Assembly (NCBI GenBank): GCA_036245805.1
Contig: BTRK01000003.1
Span: 42,301,215 to 42,365,214, forward strand
Direction of reading: 5' to 3'
DNA length: 64,000 bases
DNA from: Pristionchus mayeri
Lineage: Eukaryota > Nematoda > Chromadorea > Rhabditida > Neodiplogasteridae
The position numbers and the translations under genes were made by a program. Shown piece by piece: positions 60,855 to 64,000 of the stretch. Below the pieces are notes generated by a model. That model ran no database searches, was not told where the DNA came from, and saw only the letters and a list, made by a program, of their open reading frames with translations. The number at the start of each line of letters is the position of its first letter. Positions within the stretch are counted from its first letter, which is position 1.

Positions 60855-60973
60855 TGCTTACAAGACCCAGGATTCCCAAGCCGTCTCCGATCCAAGTACT
60901 AACTGGGCCCACCGTTGCTTAACTTGACAGATCGGACGGGATGTCGTGTTCTCAACGGGGTATGGTCGTAAGC
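60855..60973 (-). rRNA. 5S rRNA, unit 17 (helix I variant)
   Basis: G110C. The counterpart seven units back (unit 10) is standard. Confidence 0.94.
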
Positions 60974-61517
60974 GGGAATAGGAAGTGAAAGAATCGGCCA
61001 CTATCTTGCAAATCGGTGCGCTACAGACGGTGCAGGAAAAAAGCGAGAGCTGTAAAATCGACCGATCTTCCTCGAGATCAAAGATCAATCCGAGTATGAA
61101 AACGAGGCAAATATGGGTACGAATCGGAAAACGTACTCGTTAGGAGTTGTGAGTGTCCACTAGTGTTGACAAGGCGGCATGCGCCCTCTCCATTTCGTGT
61201 GCTCTCTCACCGGCCAGACAGAGCGAGAGAGCGTGTGAAACGAGGAGAGCACGTTCAGATATGCCATCACTGATGATCCTGTTCTCTTCGGAAGATTTAG
61301 ATTCCAATCGATTGAGATATGAACGAATTACATGACATTTTGTTGGCACAATGCCAGAAACATTCACTCCGAGACTCACACCCGAGAGAGTATGCAAACG
61401 GCGGAGAGTTCTCTCTCCTTCTCTGTCCTCTCTCATCTCTCGCTCTCACCTTTACTGTTCGATTGCCTTCCTAGACTTGTGCCGACCCAACTCTATTCAT
61501 AGAGTTGAGTCGAATTC

Positions 61518-61561
<44 letters not shown>

Positions 61562-62102
61562 TCCAATCTCCTTCTCAGCAGTTTCCGCCGATGGTCGATC
61601 CCCCTTCCCCGGGAGTTCTTCTTTAGACACCCTGATGGATCCGGGGCCGAATCCATCCAATTGTTTTGCTGGATAAGGAGTGTCCGCTCTCTAGAATCAG
61701 CGGATACGCAGCCTTTTCTGTCCCGGCGCGTACAGAGAGCACGCGCCCTTCATAGTTGCTCCCTTTCCCTATCTCGTAAGCTTTGTTCTGAGGCGATAGC
61801 GTAACTGTGTAGTCTGGTTCGCTTATTGCCGGAGAGAATGTTCTCATCTGACAGGCACAGCCCCGTATCTACGGGTGCTTTTCGTAATTTTTGGATATCA
61901 GGAGAGGCAAAGTGCTGCCAGTTTCTCTGGTGAAATGGTCTTAAAAATCGTACTATATCAGCTGCGAAAAAATATTTATTGATCAGATCCAACTTGACAG
62001 ATCGGACGGGATGTCGTGTTCTCAACGGGGTATTGTCGTAAGCGAATACGTGGGGTGAAAGAATAGGCCGATCCGGAGAACCCTTGATTCCATCGTATTA
62101 TT

Positions 62103-62202
62103 GGCCCCTCCTAGAAGAGGCCGGTCCAAAATTTGGTGGTTTCAGGCCACGTCTTTCAACGAGCCGGTTTCAGTAAAAACCTCAAACTTGGGATTTTAAT
62201 CC
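62103..62202 (-). ncRNA. Variant SL RNA, unit 18
   Basis: Same sequence as unit 1. The unit carries A at 62303 (match of 46356). Confidence 0.9.
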
Positions 62203-63133
62203 GGTGCTGAATGAGAGTGACTGCACTTGGGGGAAATACGAGCACTGGACCCGGCGGATTCGAGTGAGTGCTGCCAGAGGGGATTTCAATGGTGTTTGAG
62301 CTAAATTTCGGTGTCGCGATGAGGGTAGGTTACTCACCCTTTCGTAGGCGAGAGAGTGCAGCAACTGAAGAGAGTGCCGGCACGAAGTTGCTCAGAGCCG
62401 GGTTGTCGGAGCCGCCATTACACGACGATACGTGTCAGGGTAACCAGAAGCAATGTGAGGTAGAGTGGCAGAGATTTACGAAACCTACAGTACCCCTGCG
62501 GCTTGTTACGATACACCCATGATGATTACGAGATGGGCTAGTTGAGTAGGCTAAATGTGCGGAAAAGGAGGCGACTGGGGCGGCAATGATCGGCGATCAC
62601 TGCTTACCACAGCGGTTAGCCCGGGAAAGCTACAGTGCTGCAAAGAATGGGTACCGTAACCCAGAGGAAGGAATCTGCCTTCGGATGGCCGTCGGTTGAA
62701 CGTCGACGACAGCACTTAAGGTCATTTTTGGGAGTGTTTGGGCATAGGAGGAGTGATTTGAGCGCGATAGCGAGCGTCTAACTTCAAAATTTTTACTCAT
62801 TTTTAGAAATTTTGGGAATTATTTAGTACAGGCTATCAAAACTCCCCCTTTTTGAGCTTTTTTTGGTGTGGTAATACATGAGTTGGATGAGTAAGTATGG
62901 TTTGAGAGTGATCAAGGTGTTCTGTGAGAGAAATGGTACCGAGGTGGTGAAAAGAACAGCTCGAAATCTCGATTTTAGAGAAAATTTGAGCATTCTCTCG
63001 CCAATTCCATGGGAAAATGGTCAAATATCGATTTTCCGGCATTTTAAAAAATTGCTAAAATTATGCAGTTTTGAGAGGAGATTCAGACACCCCAGTGGGC
63101 GTCTATAGAAAAAGATCTGCAAAAGTGCAAAAA

Positions 63134-63252
63134 TGCTTACAACACCCAGGATTCCCAAGCCGTCTCCGATCCAAGTACTAACTGGGCCCACCGTTGCTTA
63201 ACTTGACAGATCGGACGGGATGTCGTGTTCTCAACGGGGTATGGTCGTAAGC
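63134..63252 (-). rRNA. 5S rRNA, unit 18
   Basis: Standard type; the last full 5S in the window. Confidence 0.96.
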
Positions 63253-63796
63253 GGGAATAGGAAGTGAAAGAATCGGCCACTATCTTGCAAATCGGTGCGC
63301 TACAGACGGTGCAGGAAAAAAGCGAGAGCTGTAAAATCGACCGATCTTCCTCGAGATCAAAGATCAATCCGAGTATGAAAACGAGGCAAATATGGGTACG
63401 AATCGGAAAACGTACTCGTTAGGAGTTGTGAGTGTCCACTAGTGTTGACAAGGCGGCATGCGCCCTCTCCATTTCGTGTGCTCTCTCACCGGCCAGACAG
63501 AGCGAGAGAGCGTGTGAAACGAGGAGAGCACGTTCAGATATGCCATCACTGATGATCCTGTTCTCTTCGGAAGATTTAGATTCCAATCGATTGAGATATG
63601 AACGAATTACATGACATTTTGTTGGCACAATGCCAGAAACATTCACTCCGAGACTCACACCCGAGAGAGTATGCAAACGGCGGAGAGTTCTCTCTCCTTC
63701 TCTGTCCTCTCTCATCTCTCGCTCTCACCTTTACTGTTCGATTGCCTTCCTAGACTTGTGCCGACCCAACTCTATTCATAGAGTTGAGTCGAATTC

Positions 63797-63840
<44 letters not shown>

Positions 63841-64000
63841 TCCAATCTCCTTCTCAGCAGTTTCCGCCGATGGTCGATCCCCCTTCCCCGGGAGTTCTTC
63901 TTTAGACACCCTGATGGATCCGGGGCCGAATCCATCCAATTGTTTTGCTGGATAAGGAGTGTCCGCTCTCTAGAATCAGCGGATACGCAGCCTTTTCTGT

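Larger units (their letters stand above)
22987..64000 (-). repeat. 5S/SL tandem array, minus-orientation part (18 units plus partial)
   Basis: Unit starts (at CAGCGGATACGC): 22987, 25264, 27529, 29806, 32081, 34358, 36635, 38914, 41193, 43472, 45751, 48030, 50307, 52584, 54861, 57140, 59419, 61698 and 63977 (partial). Within each unit, measured from its start, the half 5S lies at +293 to +345, the SL RNA at +405 to +504 and the full 5S at +1436 to +1554, all on the minus strand. The (GA)n tract lies near +2106. Units are nearly identical; differences are a few substitutions and microsatellite length. The array runs off the end of the window. Open frames inside units (for example the 84- and 98-codon ones) repeat only because the DNA repeats. 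Confidence 0.97.

Noticed and set aside
22987..64000. CRISPR array or bacterial rRNA operon
   Set aside because: The repeat unit is about 2.3 kb and holds eukaryotic 5S and spliced-leader RNA. There are no short direct repeats with spacers and no 16S or 23S sequence.

Overview
The window is nuclear DNA from a nematode. Four things point to this: a tandem array pairing 5S rRNA with a spliced-leader (SL) RNA gene, very short introns (about 40-100 bp), a nematode-type chemoreceptor C-terminus, and F-box-like paralogs of a kind I associate with diplogastrids such as Pristionchus. The genus is inference and the sequence alone does not prove it. There are no bacterial operons, CRISPR arrays or bacterial mobile elements. 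Almost all short ORFs inside the array are noise.

Layout. 1-11.6 kb is gene-poor and full of transposons. It holds a possible innexin-like exon (minus strand), a 2.3-kb foldback element with tRNA-like Pol III boxes in both arms and another foldback nested inside it, two exons of a small coiled-coil gene (minus), a 1.1-kb foldback element, exons of a membrane protein (plus), a decayed full-length mariner with intact terminal repeats and TA target duplication, a 1.84-kb inverted repeat containing a 107-bp MITE, and the C-terminal exons of a chemoreceptor (plus). 11.9-19.4 kb is a large palindrome with near-identical 3.39-kb arms and a 425-bp unique spacer. Each arm carries the same two tandem, damaged F-box-like paralogs; the outer copy in the right arm is cut off at the palindrome edge. 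19.4-19.8 kb is a relic border with a 3' fragment of 5S rRNA. From 19.8 kb to the end is a 5S/SL array.

The array has a repeat of about 2,277 bp. Each unit contains one full 119-nt 5S gene and, 931 bp downstream on the same strand, one SL RNA gene of about 100 nt. A truncated 53-nt 5' half of 5S begins about 60 bp beyond the SL RNA, followed by GC-rich hairpins, a (CT)n/(GA)n microsatellite and CTCTCTC-rich hairpins. Roughly 1.4 units lie in plus orientation (19.82-22.98 kb). The array then flips, and 18 complete units plus a partial one run in minus orientation to the window end. Total: 19 full 5S genes, 19 SL RNA genes, 19 half-5S pseudogenes and one 3' 5S relic.

The most interesting signal is the SL RNA. 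Its 22-nt exon keeps the SL1 3' half (CCCAAGTTTGAG) followed by a GT donor, but differs from canonical SL1 at four positions in the 5' half. Two of those changes are matched by compensating changes on the intron side of stem-loop I, and the Sm site and 3' stem-loop are intact. This looks like a functional variant leader, not a decayed gene. Other notable points are a higher-order duplication of exactly 15,947 bp (seven units) inside the array, a clustered 5S variant that breaks a helix I pair, and a shared paired promoter motif upstream of the F-box-like paralogs.
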